Shown here piece after piece: positions 26,908 through 35,332 of a DNA stretch of 64,000 nt; position 1 is the stretch's first letter; the number at the start of each line of letters is the position of its first letter. A model generated the notes under the pieces. It made no database searches. It saw only the letters and a list, made by a program, of their open reading frames with translations, and was not told the origin of the DNA. The position numbers were made by a program, and so were the translations under genes. The stretch comes from Nocardia rhamnosiphila NBRC 108938. GTDB lineage: Bacteria; Actinomycetota; Actinomycetes; Mycobacteriales; Mycobacteriaceae. The stretch lies in the NCBI RefSeq assembly GCF_000720425.1, contig NZ_JOAJ01000009.1, forward strand, positions 434,001-498,000, in the 5' to 3' direction.

Positions 26908-26936
26908 CCGGCGGTGGGTCGAGCCACCACCGCCGG
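26908..26936. terminator. Hairpin closing the mce operon
   Basis: A perfect 10-bp stem (26908-26917 with 26927-26936) with a 9-base loop lies 52 bases after the last mce-associated gene and before the convergent RNase H gene. It probably ends transcripts from both sides. Confidence 0.6.
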
Positions 26937-27011
26937 AGGCTATTCGGTTGGTATCCGGATCTATCGGTACTACGACGACAACAGCGCGGGCGCTCCGATC
27001 CCGGACGGGAT

Positions 27012-27575
27012 TCAGAACAGGTGGAGCGCCTGCGCTGTTGTCGCGTAGTCGGCGGTCGGTACAACCGCCGGTTCCGCAGCCTTCCTCGCTGCCGCGGAGG
27101 TTTCGGGGGCGACCCGGGTTACGGTCCGGGTCGCTACCGTCGATGTGGCCGCCGCCTTTCGCGCTGCGGCTCCGGCCAGTGCATCGGCCTGTTCGTTGAA
27201 ATAGTTACCGACATGTCCACGCACCCAGCGGAACCGCACCGGGCCGGGACGGCCCGCGATGGCCTGGTCTATCTCCCGGATGAGCTCGACGTTCTTGACC
27301 GCGGACCCGCTCGAGGTGCGCCACCCGTTGTTGCGCCAGTTCGGCAGCCATTCGGACGCGCACTTGATCGCGTACAGCGAATCGCTCTCGATGAGTAGCG
27401 GATCCGATCCGGGGTGGGCCCGGATCGCCTCCAGGACGGCACGTAACTCGGCGATCTGATTGGTACCCGATGCCTCGCCGCCGCTTTCCGCGCCACCCGC
27501 ATGGTCCACCCACGCCCAGCCGATCGCTCCGCCGGGGTTGCGCAGACACGATCCGTCGGTACTCACGATGATCAT
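27012..27575 (-). CDS. rnhA: Ribonuclease HI with C-terminal extension
   Basis: RNase HI cleaves the RNA strand of RNA-DNA hybrids. The 187-residue protein has all catalytic residues: D7 in STDGSCLRNPGG, E43 in NQIAELRAV, D65 in IESDSLYAIK, and H121 and D131 in RGHVGNYFNEQADALA. The last 45 residues are an Ala/Thr/Val-rich tail not needed for the fold. It is nine bases downstream of the SRPBCC gene and probably co-transcribed with it. It converges with the mce operon. Confidence 0.93.
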   Translation of the reverse strand: MIIVSTDGSCLRNPGGAIGWAWVDHAGGAESGGEASGTNQIAELRAVLEAIRAHPGSDPLLIESDSLYAIKCASEWLPNWRNNGWRTSSGSAVKNVELIREIDQAIAGRPGPVRFRWVRGHVGNYFNEQADALAGAAARKAAATSTVATRTVTRVAPETSAAARKAAEPAVVPTADYATTAQALHLF

Positions 27576-27584
27576 GGAAGTACC

Positions 27585-28055
27585 CTACGCAAGTCGGCCG
27601 ACAAGATCGGTACCGTGGAATTCCTCGATCGCCCTGCGCAATCGTGATTCGCTGCGCCGCAGTGCGCGGCGCAGCAGCGCGGCCCGCGGCCGCTCGCGCA
27701 GCGCCGCGGCGAAACCCTTGGAACCGGGGAAGTCGAGTTCGGAGGTCAACACCGAGCGGCCGCGGCCGAGCGGGTCGAATCGCAGTGTCAGCCGGGCGGT
27801 GAGGGGGCCGGTGAGGGCGTAGCCCAGCACCGCGTCCTGCCGGTGCTCGGCGACCTCGCAGCGCAGGACGGGACGCCAGGGGCCGAGCCGGTAACCGATC
27901 TCGTACTTCGCGCCGATACCGCGTTCCGGATCGCCACACCGGGTGATCTCGGCGGCTCCCACCATCCAGTTCGGGATGGACAGGGGATCGTCGGCATAGG
28001 CGAAGGCAACGGTGATCGGCGCCGTTACGTCGCTCGCGTATTTGATGAAGCCCAC
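27585..28055 (-). CDS. SRPBCC family protein (polyketide cyclase/dehydrase-like)
   Basis: The 156-residue protein has the START-like, ligand-binding SRPBCC pattern: a leading strand (IKYASDVTAPITVAFAYADD), a Trp-containing turn (IPNWMVGAAEITR), an antiparallel sheet and a long C-terminal helix rich in Arg (RAALLRRALRRSESRLRRAI). The ligand is unknown. I use GTG 28055, placed four bases after GGAGGG; GTG 28070 is in frame but has no ribosome binding site. It is upstream of rnhA. Confidence 0.72.
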   Translation of the reverse strand: MGFIKYASDVTAPITVAFAYADDPLSIPNWMVGAAEITRCGDPERGIGAKYEIGYRLGPWRPVLRCEVAEHRQDAVLGYALTGPLTARLTLRFDPLGRGRSVLTSELDFPGSKGFAAALRERPRAALLRRALRRSESRLRRAIEEFHGTDLVGRLA

Positions 28056-28422
28056 GGGCCCTCCCTCCACGGCTGCCCGATAAAAGTACTATAGCTTTCC
28101 GGTTTATTTAAGGCCGATTAGGAGTCGATAGCCTCTTGACACCGGCTGTGACCCAGCGCCGAAACGTTCGCAGAGCGTATCAGAGCTGGTGAGGGCGAGA
28201 CGGCCGGAGAACAAGTGGCCTGAACACTCGAGACGAGCGTCACAACGGCCTCGCTCATGCGAAGTGAAGGTGCCGATCCGGTGACCGCCGCCGGGTTTCG
28301 GGACCCACCTCCTGGGGTACCTATCACCAGCCGGCGAGCGCTGTACTCGACTGCCGCGATGATCTATCCGGCCAACGATGTCCGGCTGTCCCGGGAACCT
28401 GGTGTGACGCTCGCCGGCGCTG
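28056..28422. other. Divergent-side intergenic region, no gene seen
   Basis: This gap precedes the SRPBCC gene and follows the end of the TIGR03084-like gene, both on the minus strand. The stretch 28080-28130 is AT-rich (ACTATAGC, TTTATTTAAGG on the plus strand) and is a plausible promoter for SRPBCC-rnhA. No protein-coding signal was found. Confidence 0.4.
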
Positions 28423-29226
28423 TCAACCCTTCCCGCCCGGTGCCCGCCCGCTGCCCGGTGGGCCGGCGAAGGCCTGGGCGATGGTGAGCCACCGTGCCGC
28501 TTCCGCGCCCGTCGTCCGCAGCGCCAGATCGTCCGGATGCCGGCGCTGGGTCACCAGGAGGCAGAAGTCGAGCGCCGGGCCGGTGACCCGTTCGGGCGCT
28601 TCCACCGGCCCCCACGACCACAGCTCACCCGAGGGCGCACGCAGCTCGACCCGGAACTCCGTGGCGGGTACCGGCAGTTCCCGGACGGTGTAGGCGAAAT
28701 CCCTGGTCCGCACACCGATATGGGCCACCGAGCGAAGCCGATCGGTCGGTTCGCGTCTCACCCCGAGTGCGTCCGCGACATCCTGGCCGTGTGCCCAGGT
28801 CTCCATGAGCCGGGCGGTGGCCATCGAACCCGGGCGCATGGGTGGCCCGAACCACGGCACCTTCGCGTCCGCGGGGACCGCGCGCAATGCCGCGGCGAGC
28901 TCGCCGCGGCCGCGCCGCCAGCGTTCGAGGAGGTCCGGCGGCGGGGCTTCGGCGGCTTCGGCGGCAGCCTCGTCGACGAAGGTCGCTACCCGGGCCGCCG
29001 CCGCGGTCAGCAGGTCGGTGAAGGCGCTGCCACCGGTCCGGGCATCGGTGGCGGCCAGCGTGGCGACTTCGTCGGTCCAGGCGAGGTGGCCGATCTGATG
29101 GGCGACGGTCCAGCCCGCCGCCGGGGTAGGCCGGGCCCAGTCCGACTGTGGCAGTGCCGCGACCAATGCCTCGAGCTCGGCGCCTTCCGCGGTGAGGTCG
29201 CGGAGCAACGCGTCCAGATCGGCCAT
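28423..29226 (-). CDS. TIGR03084-type metal-binding protein (DinB/MDMPI fold)
   Basis: The 267-residue protein resembles actinobacterial proteins built on the mycothiol-dependent maleylpyruvate isomerase/DinB four-helix bundle. Probable metal ligands are His in [13 protein letters not shown] and in [15 protein letters not shown], at the typical positions. The C-terminal part (about 180-260) forms the second domain with [19 protein letters not shown]. The substrate is unknown; some relatives use mycothiol as cofactor. ATG 29226 has GGAGATGAG upstream. A 26-bp palindrome 60 bases upstream probably controls it. Confidence 0.78.
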   Translation of the reverse strand: MADLDALLRDLTAEGAELEALVAALPQSDWARPTPAAGWTVAHQIGHLAWTDEVATLAATDARTGGSAFTDLLTAAAARVATFVDEAAAEAAEAPPPDLLERWRRGRGELAAALRAVPADAKVPWFGPPMRPGSMATARLMETWAHGQDVADALGVRREPTDRLRSVAHIGVRTRDFAYTVRELPVPATEFRVELRAPSGELWSWGPVEAPERVTGPALDFCLLVTQRRHPDDLALRTTGAEAARWLTIAQAFAGPPGSGRAPGGKG

Positions 29227-29285
29227 TTTCTCATCTCCGTCCCGCGCACATCGGTGCGGGAATCAGCATTCCAGCGCGACGGAAA

Positions 29286-29311
29286 AAATACAAGCACGCC
29301 TGCTTGTATTT
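29286..29311. promoter_or_regulatory. Perfect palindromic operator (TetR-like)
   Basis: AAATACAAGCA and TGCTTGTATTT form perfect 11-bp arms separated by CGCC. The site lies 60 bases before the TIGR03084-like gene. Its length, symmetry and AT-rich outer arms fit a TetR-family operator. No TetR gene lies next to it, so the regulator must be encoded elsewhere. The remaining sequence to 29739 contains no gene that I can support. Confidence 0.65.
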
Positions 29312-29739
29312 GGGGGCCCGGCTTCCGAGGTACGGGCTCTGTAGCCGGCGGCCAAGGCCCGGCCCCCCAACGACGGGGCACCTCGCGGCGGCCGCCTGGT
29401 GTTCCGGGGCCGAGCAGGGCGTTCGCGCGGCGCCGAACGCACCGTCCGCCGACATCCGATTCGCTGATATCCGGTGAACCGTGAGCGGACCGCTGTTCTG
29501 TGCGAACCCATCTCGTTCGGAGTCGGACGCTGCTCGGCGCCGACCCGCATAGGATCCGCAGCCGGCACCGGACCCGGCCACATCTGCTGGTCATGGTCGC
29601 TGCCGCGCACGGCTCCGGCGAACTCCGCAACGTCCGAGCGGTGTGACCGCCGGGAGCCGGCCGGGCGAGCGCGTTCACTTCCGCATGGGCCGACGCCGTC
29701 CCCGCCGGCTGCCTGGACGAGCTGTCGCGGTCGTGGAAC

Positions 29740-30105
29740 CTACTCCGCCCGAGCCTCGATGCTCGCGCGGAGTCCGCGGATCTCGGCTTCCTGGGCCCTG
29801 AGGCGGGCGATTCCAGCGTTCAATCGGCTTGCCCGCTCGTCGAGTTGCGTCAACGCGGCTTTCCGGTCGGCATCGGAGGCGCCGGCGGGATCGATGCATG
29901 CGACCTGCAATATCGCGGATGCCTCCGACAGCGACAGGCCCGATGCCAGCAGGCAGCGTATGTGGTCCACGATCTGAACATCGTCGGGGCGGTAGTTCCG
30001 GTACCCGTTGGAGTCGCGTTCGGGCGAGAGAATCCCGGCACCCTCGTAGTGCCGGAGCATTCGCGGGCTCGCCCCGGTGGCCTGGCTCAATTCGCGTATC
30101 CGCAT
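29740..30105 (-). CDS. MerR family transcriptional regulator
   Basis: The 121-residue protein has an N-terminal winged helix-turn-helix (MRIRELSQATGASPRMLRHYE, residues 1-20 and on), the RNYRPDDVQIVDHIRCLLASG helices and a C-terminal antiparallel coiled coil (ALTQLDERASRLNAGIARLR). The effector-binding tail is very short, and the two Cys do not form a recognised metal or redox motif. It is divergent from the NAD(P)H oxidoreductase and probably controls it through the operator between them. Confidence 0.92.
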   Translation of the reverse strand: MRIRELSQATGASPRMLRHYEGAGILSPERDSNGYRNYRPDDVQIVDHIRCLLASGLSLSEASAILQVACIDPAGASDADRKAALTQLDERASRLNAGIARLRAQEAEIRGLRASIEARAE

Positions 30106-30120
30106 CCAGGCGCCCTCTCC

Positions 30121-30150
30121 TTGACATTCACGTCAGTGTCATACTTTAGT
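30121..30150 (+). promoter_or_regulatory. MerR-type promoter/operator for the oxidoreductase gene
   Basis: TTGACA at 30121-30126 is a consensus -35 box. It overlaps an imperfect palindrome TGACA-N10-TGTCA (30122-30141, 8 of 10 pairs match) that extends toward a TTTAGT-like -10 at 30145-30150. A dyad placed between -35 and -10 is the classic MerR arrangement. The start codon follows at 30160, which leaves almost no leader. Confidence 0.6.
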
Positions 30151-30159
30151 TTGGCCGGC

Positions 30160-30789
30160 ATGACGAACGAAAGCGGTCGACCGAAGGTGTTGCTCGTCGT
30201 TGCACATCCGGACCACGACTCGGCTACCTGGGCCATTGCCCGGGCCATCGAGCACGGCATCGAATCCGATGGAAATACCACCGCCATAACCCATGACTTG
30301 GTGGCATCCGGTTTCGATCCGGTCTATCGAAAGGCGGATCTGGCGCACCACAGAGGGCTTGCGGGACTTCCTGCCGACGTCAGGCGTGAGCAGAAACTGC
30401 TCGAATCGGCCGATGTGACCGTCGTCCTCTTTCCGGTCTACTGGTGGTCCATGCCAGCACTCGCCAAAGGCTGGTTCGATCGAGTATTCGGGGCCTACGA
30501 CGATGTTTCGCACGGTGAACCGAGCGTGGTGAAGCAACTACATCTCGTCGCGAGTGCTGGTCTCGGTGAAGGTACGTTTGCCCGGCACGGATACAAGACG
30601 GCGTTGACGACTCAGACGCTGCACGGCATCGCCGACTACTCGCGGATCGGCGACTCATCCATCGAGTTCCTCTACGACACCGAGTCCAAGGACTCGGTAG
30701 TCCACGAGCAACTGATCGCTCAGGGATACAACATCGGCGTCGCGATGGCGCAGCGTGCGCACAGTGCGTACGACCCGGTTGCGGTCTGA
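30160..30789 (+). CDS. NAD(P)H oxidoreductase, flavodoxin-like (NQO1/MdaB type)
   Basis: The 209-residue protein belongs to the NAD(P)H:quinone oxidoreductase flavodoxin-like fold family. It has KVLLVVAHPDHDSAT, the phosphate-binding start, and ADVTVVLFPVYWWSMPALAK followed by GWFDRVFGAYDD, which line the FMN/FAD and quinone site. It probably reduces quinones or other electrophiles by two electrons. The context with a divergent MerR regulator suggests induction by a toxic compound. ATG 30160 is the clear start. Confidence 0.88.
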   Translation: MTNESGRPKVLLVVAHPDHDSATWAIARAIEHGIESDGNTTAITHDLVASGFDPVYRKADLAHHRGLAGLPADVRREQKLLESADVTVVLFPVYWWSMPALAKGWFDRVFGAYDDVSHGEPSVVKQLHLVASAGLGEGTFARHGYKTALTTQTLHGIADYSRIGDSSIEFLYDTESKDSVVHEQLIAQGYNIGVAMAQRAHSAYDPVAV

Positions 30790-30961
30790 GTGATCGGACG
30801 CCACACCTCGGGTGCGGGACCGGTGATCGTTCGAATCTCCAGGAACCGCCAGGCGGACGGCGTGGAGGAGACCGGTCACATAGCAATTGCGGGTGCTGTC
30901 GTCCGGTGTTAGGGTCGTCCGTCCGAGTTCGACATGGTGAGCGAGATTGGGAGGTGAGTTG

Positions 30962-31030
30962 ATGATCGCGGTGAAGACCGCTGCCCTGTGCAGCGCCCGG
31001 ACCATCCTCACGTCCCGGGCTCCGGTCTGA
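30962..31030 (+). CDS. Candidate 22-residue leader peptide upstream of rsgA
   Basis: A short frame, MIAVKTAALCSARTILTSRA plus two residues, starts at ATG 30962 and is preceded by GGGAGGTGAG seven bases away, one of the strongest ribosome binding sites in the window. It ends 75 bases before rsgA, which itself lacks a visible binding site. It could be a regulatory leader or chance. The rest of the 30790-31104 gap shows nothing else. Confidence 0.3.
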   Translation: MIAVKTAALCSARTILTSRAPV

Positions 31031-31104
31031 CCGATTCCCCTCGCCGATAGCGGCGCGAGCCGTATCGGCTCCGACCCTATTCATCTTCTCCATCCCCATT
31101 CGAT

Positions 31105-32157
31105 TTGTCCGCACTCGGTTGGGACGACTCGCTCGCAGCGCTGTTCGCCGTGCATGCGGCCGATGGTCTGGTACCGGCTCGCGTCGTGCGGGTCGACCGC
31201 GGCCGCTGTGACACGTTGACCGCATCGGGTCCCGTCCGCGCGGTCAGCGCGGCCGTGGCCTCCCTCGACCCCGCCCATACTGTGTGCACAGGCGACTGGG
31301 CGGCGCTGCGCCCGCAGCCGGAGCCGGAGCTGGTGGCGCTGCTGCCACGACGCAGTGCGATCACCAGGGCCTCGTCGGATCGAACCTCCCACCAGCAGGT
31401 CCTGGCGGCGAACGTCGACACCGTCGCCATCGCTGTCCCGCTTACGGCACCGCTGAACGCGGGCCGGATAGAGCGGCTACTGGCGCTGGCCTGGGACAGC
31501 GGTGCGAGACCGGTCGTCGTACTCACCAAAGCCGATGTCACCGACGATCTCGCCGCAGCCTCGGCCGCTCTCACCTCGCTGGCACCCGGCGTGGACATCG
31601 TCGCCACCAGCGCCATGACAGGCGCGGGTCTAGACCTTCTGTCGGAGGTGGTTACCGGGACCACGGTTCTGCTCGGGCCGTCGGGTGCGGGAAAGTCCAC
31701 GCTCGCCAACGCCCTGCTCGGTCGAGAGCATATGGATACCAACGAAGTTCGGGCCGGTGACGGCAAAGGCCGGCACACCACCGTGCACCGCGAGTTGCTG
31801 CCGCTGCCCGGCGGCGGGGTGCTCATCGACACTCCGGGCTTACGAGGTATCGGCTTGCAAGATGCCGCGGACGGGGTCGAGCGGGTCTTCGCCGAGATCG
31901 AGGCCTACGCCCGAGACTGCGCCTTCCGTAATTGTGAACACCGCAGTGAACCAGGCTGCGCGGTACAGGAAGCCGTGGTCGCCGGCATGTTGGATGTGAG
32001 CAGGCTCGACCGGTACCGCAAGCTGTTGCGCGAAAGCGCACGGGCCGCGGACCGGGGAAACGCCCGCGAATCGAGCAAGCGCAGCAAAACCAAAAAGGTG
32101 ATCACGCGCGATCTGCGCGCGACCTATCGATTCCGCGACCGCCAGCGCGAACGCTGA
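31105..32157 (+). CDS. rsgA: Ribosome small-subunit-dependent GTPase A
   Basis: RsgA checks maturation of the 30S ribosomal subunit with GTP. The 350-residue protein shows the circularly permuted GTPase order: G4 TKAD at 141-144, then G1 GPSGAGKS at 191-198, then G3 DTPG at 242-245. The C-terminal zinc knuckle is C272, C277, H279 and C285. An N-terminal OB-fold precedes. The first in-frame start is TTG 31105, without an evident ribosome binding site; the N-terminus LSALGWDDSLAALF fits the family, so it is probably right. The basic tail is typical. Confidence 0.93.
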   Translation: MSALGWDDSLAALFAVHAADGLVPARVVRVDRGRCDTLTASGPVRAVSAAVASLDPAHTVCTGDWAALRPQPEPELVALLPRRSAITRASSDRTSHQQVLAANVDTVAIAVPLTAPLNAGRIERLLALAWDSGARPVVVLTKADVTDDLAAASAALTSLAPGVDIVATSAMTGAGLDLLSEVVTGTTVLLGPSGAGKSTLANALLGREHMDTNEVRAGDGKGRHTTVHRELLPLPGGGVLIDTPGLRGIGLQDAADGVERVFAEIEAYARDCAFRNCEHRSEPGCAVQEAVVAGMLDVSRLDRYRKLLRESARAADRGNARESSKRSKTKKVITRDLRATYRFRDRQRER

Positions 32158-32278
32158 CGCCGATTGTGGCATCACGCATCCGGGGCCCTCCCGGCTGCGC
32201 CGGTTGCCTGTGGCAGGCACTTCGGCCCCGCAGCTCCCCCACCGAGTAACTCACCACCCCGAAACGGAGAAAACTGTT

Positions 32279-32791
32279 TTGAGCACTCACACCGAGTGGA
32301 CCACCCGCGCCGAGACCGATGGCGATATCCCCGCGATCCGCAAGATCAACCTCGCCGCATTCGACACTGCCGAGGAGGCCGACCTCGTCGACGCTCTGCG
32401 CGCCGATCCGGCGTGGATGGACAGCTTGTCCATCCTCAGCGCAGGACCCGACGGCGAGCCCGTCGGTTACGCATTGCTGACTCGCTGTCACGTCGACGAC
32501 ACTCCGGCGCTATGCCTCGGGCCGTGCGCGGTGCTGCCCGAGTATCAAAGGACCGGGGCGGGCTCCGCTGCCATCCGTGCCGCTCTCGAGGCCGCTGAGC
32601 AGGCAGGTGAGCACTTCGTGATCGTTCTCGGACATTCGACCTACTACCCGCGGTTCGGGTTCACCCGCGCGTCGGAGTACGACATCCGGCTCAGTATCGA
32701 TGTCCCCGACGAGGCCTTGATGGCTCTGAGCCTCGACTCCGAACAACTGCCCAGCGGCACCGTCCGCTACGCAGCACCCTTCGGCATCTAA
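32279..32791 (+). CDS. GNAT family N-acetyltransferase (YhbS-like)
   Basis: The 170-residue protein has the GNAT fold that moves an acetyl group from acetyl-CoA to an amine. The acetyl-CoA loop is VLPEYQRTGAGSAAIRAAL, and the C-terminal YYPRFGFTRASEYDI is typical of YhbS-type enzymes. The substrate is unknown. I start at TTG 32279 with GGAG about ten bases upstream; the longer frame from 32204 adds unlikely residues. It follows rsgA by 121 bases on the same strand. A strong hairpin lies after it. Confidence 0.88.
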   Translation: MSTHTEWTTRAETDGDIPAIRKINLAAFDTAEEADLVDALRADPAWMDSLSILSAGPDGEPVGYALLTRCHVDDTPALCLGPCAVLPEYQRTGAGSAAIRAALEAAEQAGEHFVIVLGHSTYYPRFGFTRASEYDIRLSIDVPDEALMALSLDSEQLPSGTVRYAAPFGI

Positions 32792-32826
32792 CCGAGGCGA
32801 AACGCTCCGCTCCGCCCTATCTCGTT

Positions 32827-32868
32827 GTCCTGGGCCGGCCGCAGACATACAGGCAGCCGGCCCAGGAC
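32827..32868. terminator. Hairpin after the GNAT gene
   Basis: A perfect 13-bp stem (32827-32839 with 32856-32868) with a 16-base loop lies between the convergent GNAT and DUF445 genes. Confidence 0.65.
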
Positions 32869-33031
32869 GCGCCGATCTCCTGCCGCCGAAGGCGCCGCAG
32901 GACACAACCCCCGCCAACCCCGGCACCGACGCCTCTTCGCCCTGCACCACAACCTGCCCGGCAAGGTCCCGGATCCGACGAGACCGCCCGCCACGCGGGC
33001 GAACGGGTGCCCCGCGTGCCGAGACGAGTGA

Positions 33032-34387
33032 CTACCAGCCGAAGATCAGCAGATGGGTGGCGCCGACCAGCAGCCCGAGCGCGGCACCGTGCAGATAGAG
33101 CAGCCAGGCGTCCTGTTCGACCGAGGCGTAGAACATCTCCATGAATTCACCCGGTGTCAGCTGTTGTAGCTTGCGGGCCGCGAACTCGTCGATGTTCTCG
33201 GCCTGCTCCCGGATGAAATCGGCGTCCTCCACCAGCGAGGGCGCCAATCCGACCGCCGCGCCCGCCGCCCCGACCTTCAGATTGTCGAACTGCCGTCGCC
33301 CGAACGCTGCCCGCACCACCGAGGTGGTGCGGCCGAGCTGGCGGTGGATCTCGTCGGAGATGAGCTGTTCGAGCAGTAGCCGGGTCTTGTCGCCGTTGGG
33401 GCCGTTGAGCAACTCGTTGGACAGATTGGGCAGGGTGAGTACCTGGTAGGCGAGGATATGGGCCAGATCGGTGGCCGCCTGCGGCTGCCGTTTCGCCAGC
33501 AGTGCCTGTTTCCAGATGTATTTGTAGCGGGGTTGCGGATCGCCGGGGGTGAACACCACGCGCACGGCGATGATGTTCACCACGACACCGATGAGCGCCG
33601 AGGCCGCCAGCACGATCGCCCAGGACGGAACCCAGCCCCAGACCGGGATATCGGAGTGGATGTGCAGGTAGAGCGCGAGCAGCAGCCCGAACGGGGCGCC
33701 GAGCAGGCCGACGCGGACCATGAACTTCAGTTCCGGCGCCGCGATGGTGGTGGTGAGGTCCTTGAGGATCTGCGGATTCTGCTGCAGATACCGGATCACG
33801 AAACCCTTCACGTCGATGAGCTGATCGACATTGTCGCCGAGGGAATCGAACGCCCGGCCGGTGAGTTCGGGCAGCTCCCGTTCCACCCGCTGATAGATCA
33901 GTTGCCGCATCGCCCGGGGCACGGCATTCCACAGATCCGGGTTCTCCCGGTTCATCACCTCGTCGACAATGCTCTTGACCTGTTTCCGGGCCAGGGCCGC
34001 GACATAGTCGGCGATACCGTCGAGATCCAGTTCGTGGATGAAATCCCGGGGACTACCGATCCGCAGCAGGGCTTTGTCCACACAGATACTGGCCATCTTC
34101 TCGGCGCGTGCCGGAATGAAACCCTGGAAACCCAGCCGGGACCCGTCCTCGGAAAAGGTCGGCAGTACCTGGACCCGGCGCGGCAGATAGGGATAGAGCA
34201 CGTCGAGCCCGGGAATCCGGATACCGCGGAACAGCAGCGGCCAGAACAGCATCAGCACACCGGTCCAGTTGGTGAGCCAACCGGCCGCCGCGCTGAATAT
34301 CGGAAAACTGATCAGATCGACGACGAACTTGCCCTGACCCGTGAGTTCTTCCCAATTGATCAACACTCCGGACGAGAGTGTGATCAT
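33032..34387 (-). CDS. DUF445-like membrane protein
   Basis: The 451-residue protein resembles the DUF445 family. It has an N-terminal hydrophobic region (LISFPIFSAAAGWLTNWTGV) followed by FRGIRIPGLDVLYPYLPRR, a long helical middle part with DKALLRIGSPRDFIHELD, two central membrane helices (about 230-280), and a C-terminal helix that re-enters the membrane (LYLHGAALGLLVGATHLLIF). Function is unknown. ATG 34387 follows AAGGGGAG. It stands alone, between a terminator and the divergent cyclase gene. Confidence 0.72.
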   Translation of the reverse strand: MITLSSGVLINWEELTGQGKFVVDLISFPIFSAAAGWLTNWTGVLMLFWPLLFRGIRIPGLDVLYPYLPRRVQVLPTFSEDGSRLGFQGFIPARAEKMASICVDKALLRIGSPRDFIHELDLDGIADYVAALARKQVKSIVDEVMNRENPDLWNAVPRAMRQLIYQRVERELPELTGRAFDSLGDNVDQLIDVKGFVIRYLQQNPQILKDLTTTIAAPELKFMVRVGLLGAPFGLLLALYLHIHSDIPVWGWVPSWAIVLAASALIGVVVNIIAVRVVFTPGDPQPRYKYIWKQALLAKRQPQAATDLAHILAYQVLTLPNLSNELLNGPNGDKTRLLLEQLISDEIHRQLGRTTSVVRAAFGRRQFDNLKVGAAGAAVGLAPSLVEDADFIREQAENIDEFAARKLQQLTPGEFMEMFYASVEQDAWLLYLHGAALGLLVGATHLLIFGW

Positions 34388-34531
34388 CGCGCGCTCCCCT
34401 TGGGCCGGATCGGGTATTCGAGATCATCACATTGTCATCGGCCCGTCCCGGGTGTCAATCAGAGCTCATCGGCCCGCCACGGCCATCGTCCGGGACCGCC
34501 GCGCCGCGGAAAACCGGAATAGGGTGCCGAC

Positions 34532-35332
34532 ATGAGCAACCCCGCGACCTCGGTACTCCCCGCCTTCCTCACCGCCCTCGCCGACGGGCGGCTGGAAGTG
34601 ATCGATCTGACCACACCGCTGAGCAGTTCCACGCCGGCCCTGCGGCTGCCCGAACCGTTCGCCAATCTGATCGATTTCAGTCTGGAGGAGGTCAGCGCCT
34701 ACAACGAGCCCGGCCCGTTCTGGCGGCACAACAACATCCACACCGGGGAACATATCGGCACCCACCTCGACGCCCCGGTGCACTGGGTGACCGGTCGCGA
34801 CGGTGACGATGTCTCGCAGATCCCGGTGCGCCGGCTCATCGGCCCGGCCGCCGTCCTCGACCTGACCGCCGAGGTGGCCGCCGATCCGGACCATCTGCTC
34901 ACGATCGCCGAGGTGCAGGCGTGGGAGCAGCGGCACGGCCGCTTGACCGAGGGGATGTGGCTGCTGCTGCGCACCGGCTGGGAGGCGCGCGGCGGTTCCG
35001 AGGCCGAGTTCCTCAATGCCGACGAGACGGGTTCGCATACGCCGGGGGTGGCGGTCGACTGCGCACGCTGGCTGGCCACCGAGCGGGGCCTGACCGGGCT
35101 CGGCGTGGAAACCGTCGGGGTCGACGCCGGACTGGCCGGCGGTTTCGACCCCGCCTTCCCGGTGCACCACTACTTCCTCGGCAACGACAAATACGGCCTC
35201 ACCTCGCTGCGTAACCTCGGCCTGCTCCCCGCGGTCGGCGCGATGCTGGTGGTGAGTCCGCTGCCGATCGTCGGCGGTACCGGGAGCCCGTCGCGGGTGC
35301 TCGCGGTGCTCGATCGGGCCGGCGCGGCATGA
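34532..35332 (+). CDS. Cyclase family metal hydrolase (kynurenine formamidase/isatin hydrolase-like)
   Basis: The 266-residue protein has the family metal site HIGTHLDAPVHW, with H74, H78, D80 and H84 as likely ligands. Members hydrolyse cyclic amides, formamides or lactones using zinc or manganese; known examples are kynurenine formamidase and isatin hydrolase. The substrate here is unknown. ATG 34532 begins the gene. The stop overlaps the ThDP-enzyme start (ATGA), so the two products probably act on one pathway. Confidence 0.85.
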   Translation: MSNPATSVLPAFLTALADGRLEVIDLTTPLSSSTPALRLPEPFANLIDFSLEEVSAYNEPGPFWRHNNIHTGEHIGTHLDAPVHWVTGRDGDDVSQIPVRRLIGPAAVLDLTAEVAADPDHLLTIAEVQAWEQRHGRLTEGMWLLLRTGWEARGGSEAEFLNADETGSHTPGVAVDCARWLATERGLTGLGVETVGVDAGLAGGFDPAFPVHHYFLGNDKYGLTSLRNLGLLPAVGAMLVVSPLPIVGGTGSPSRVLAVLDRAGAA

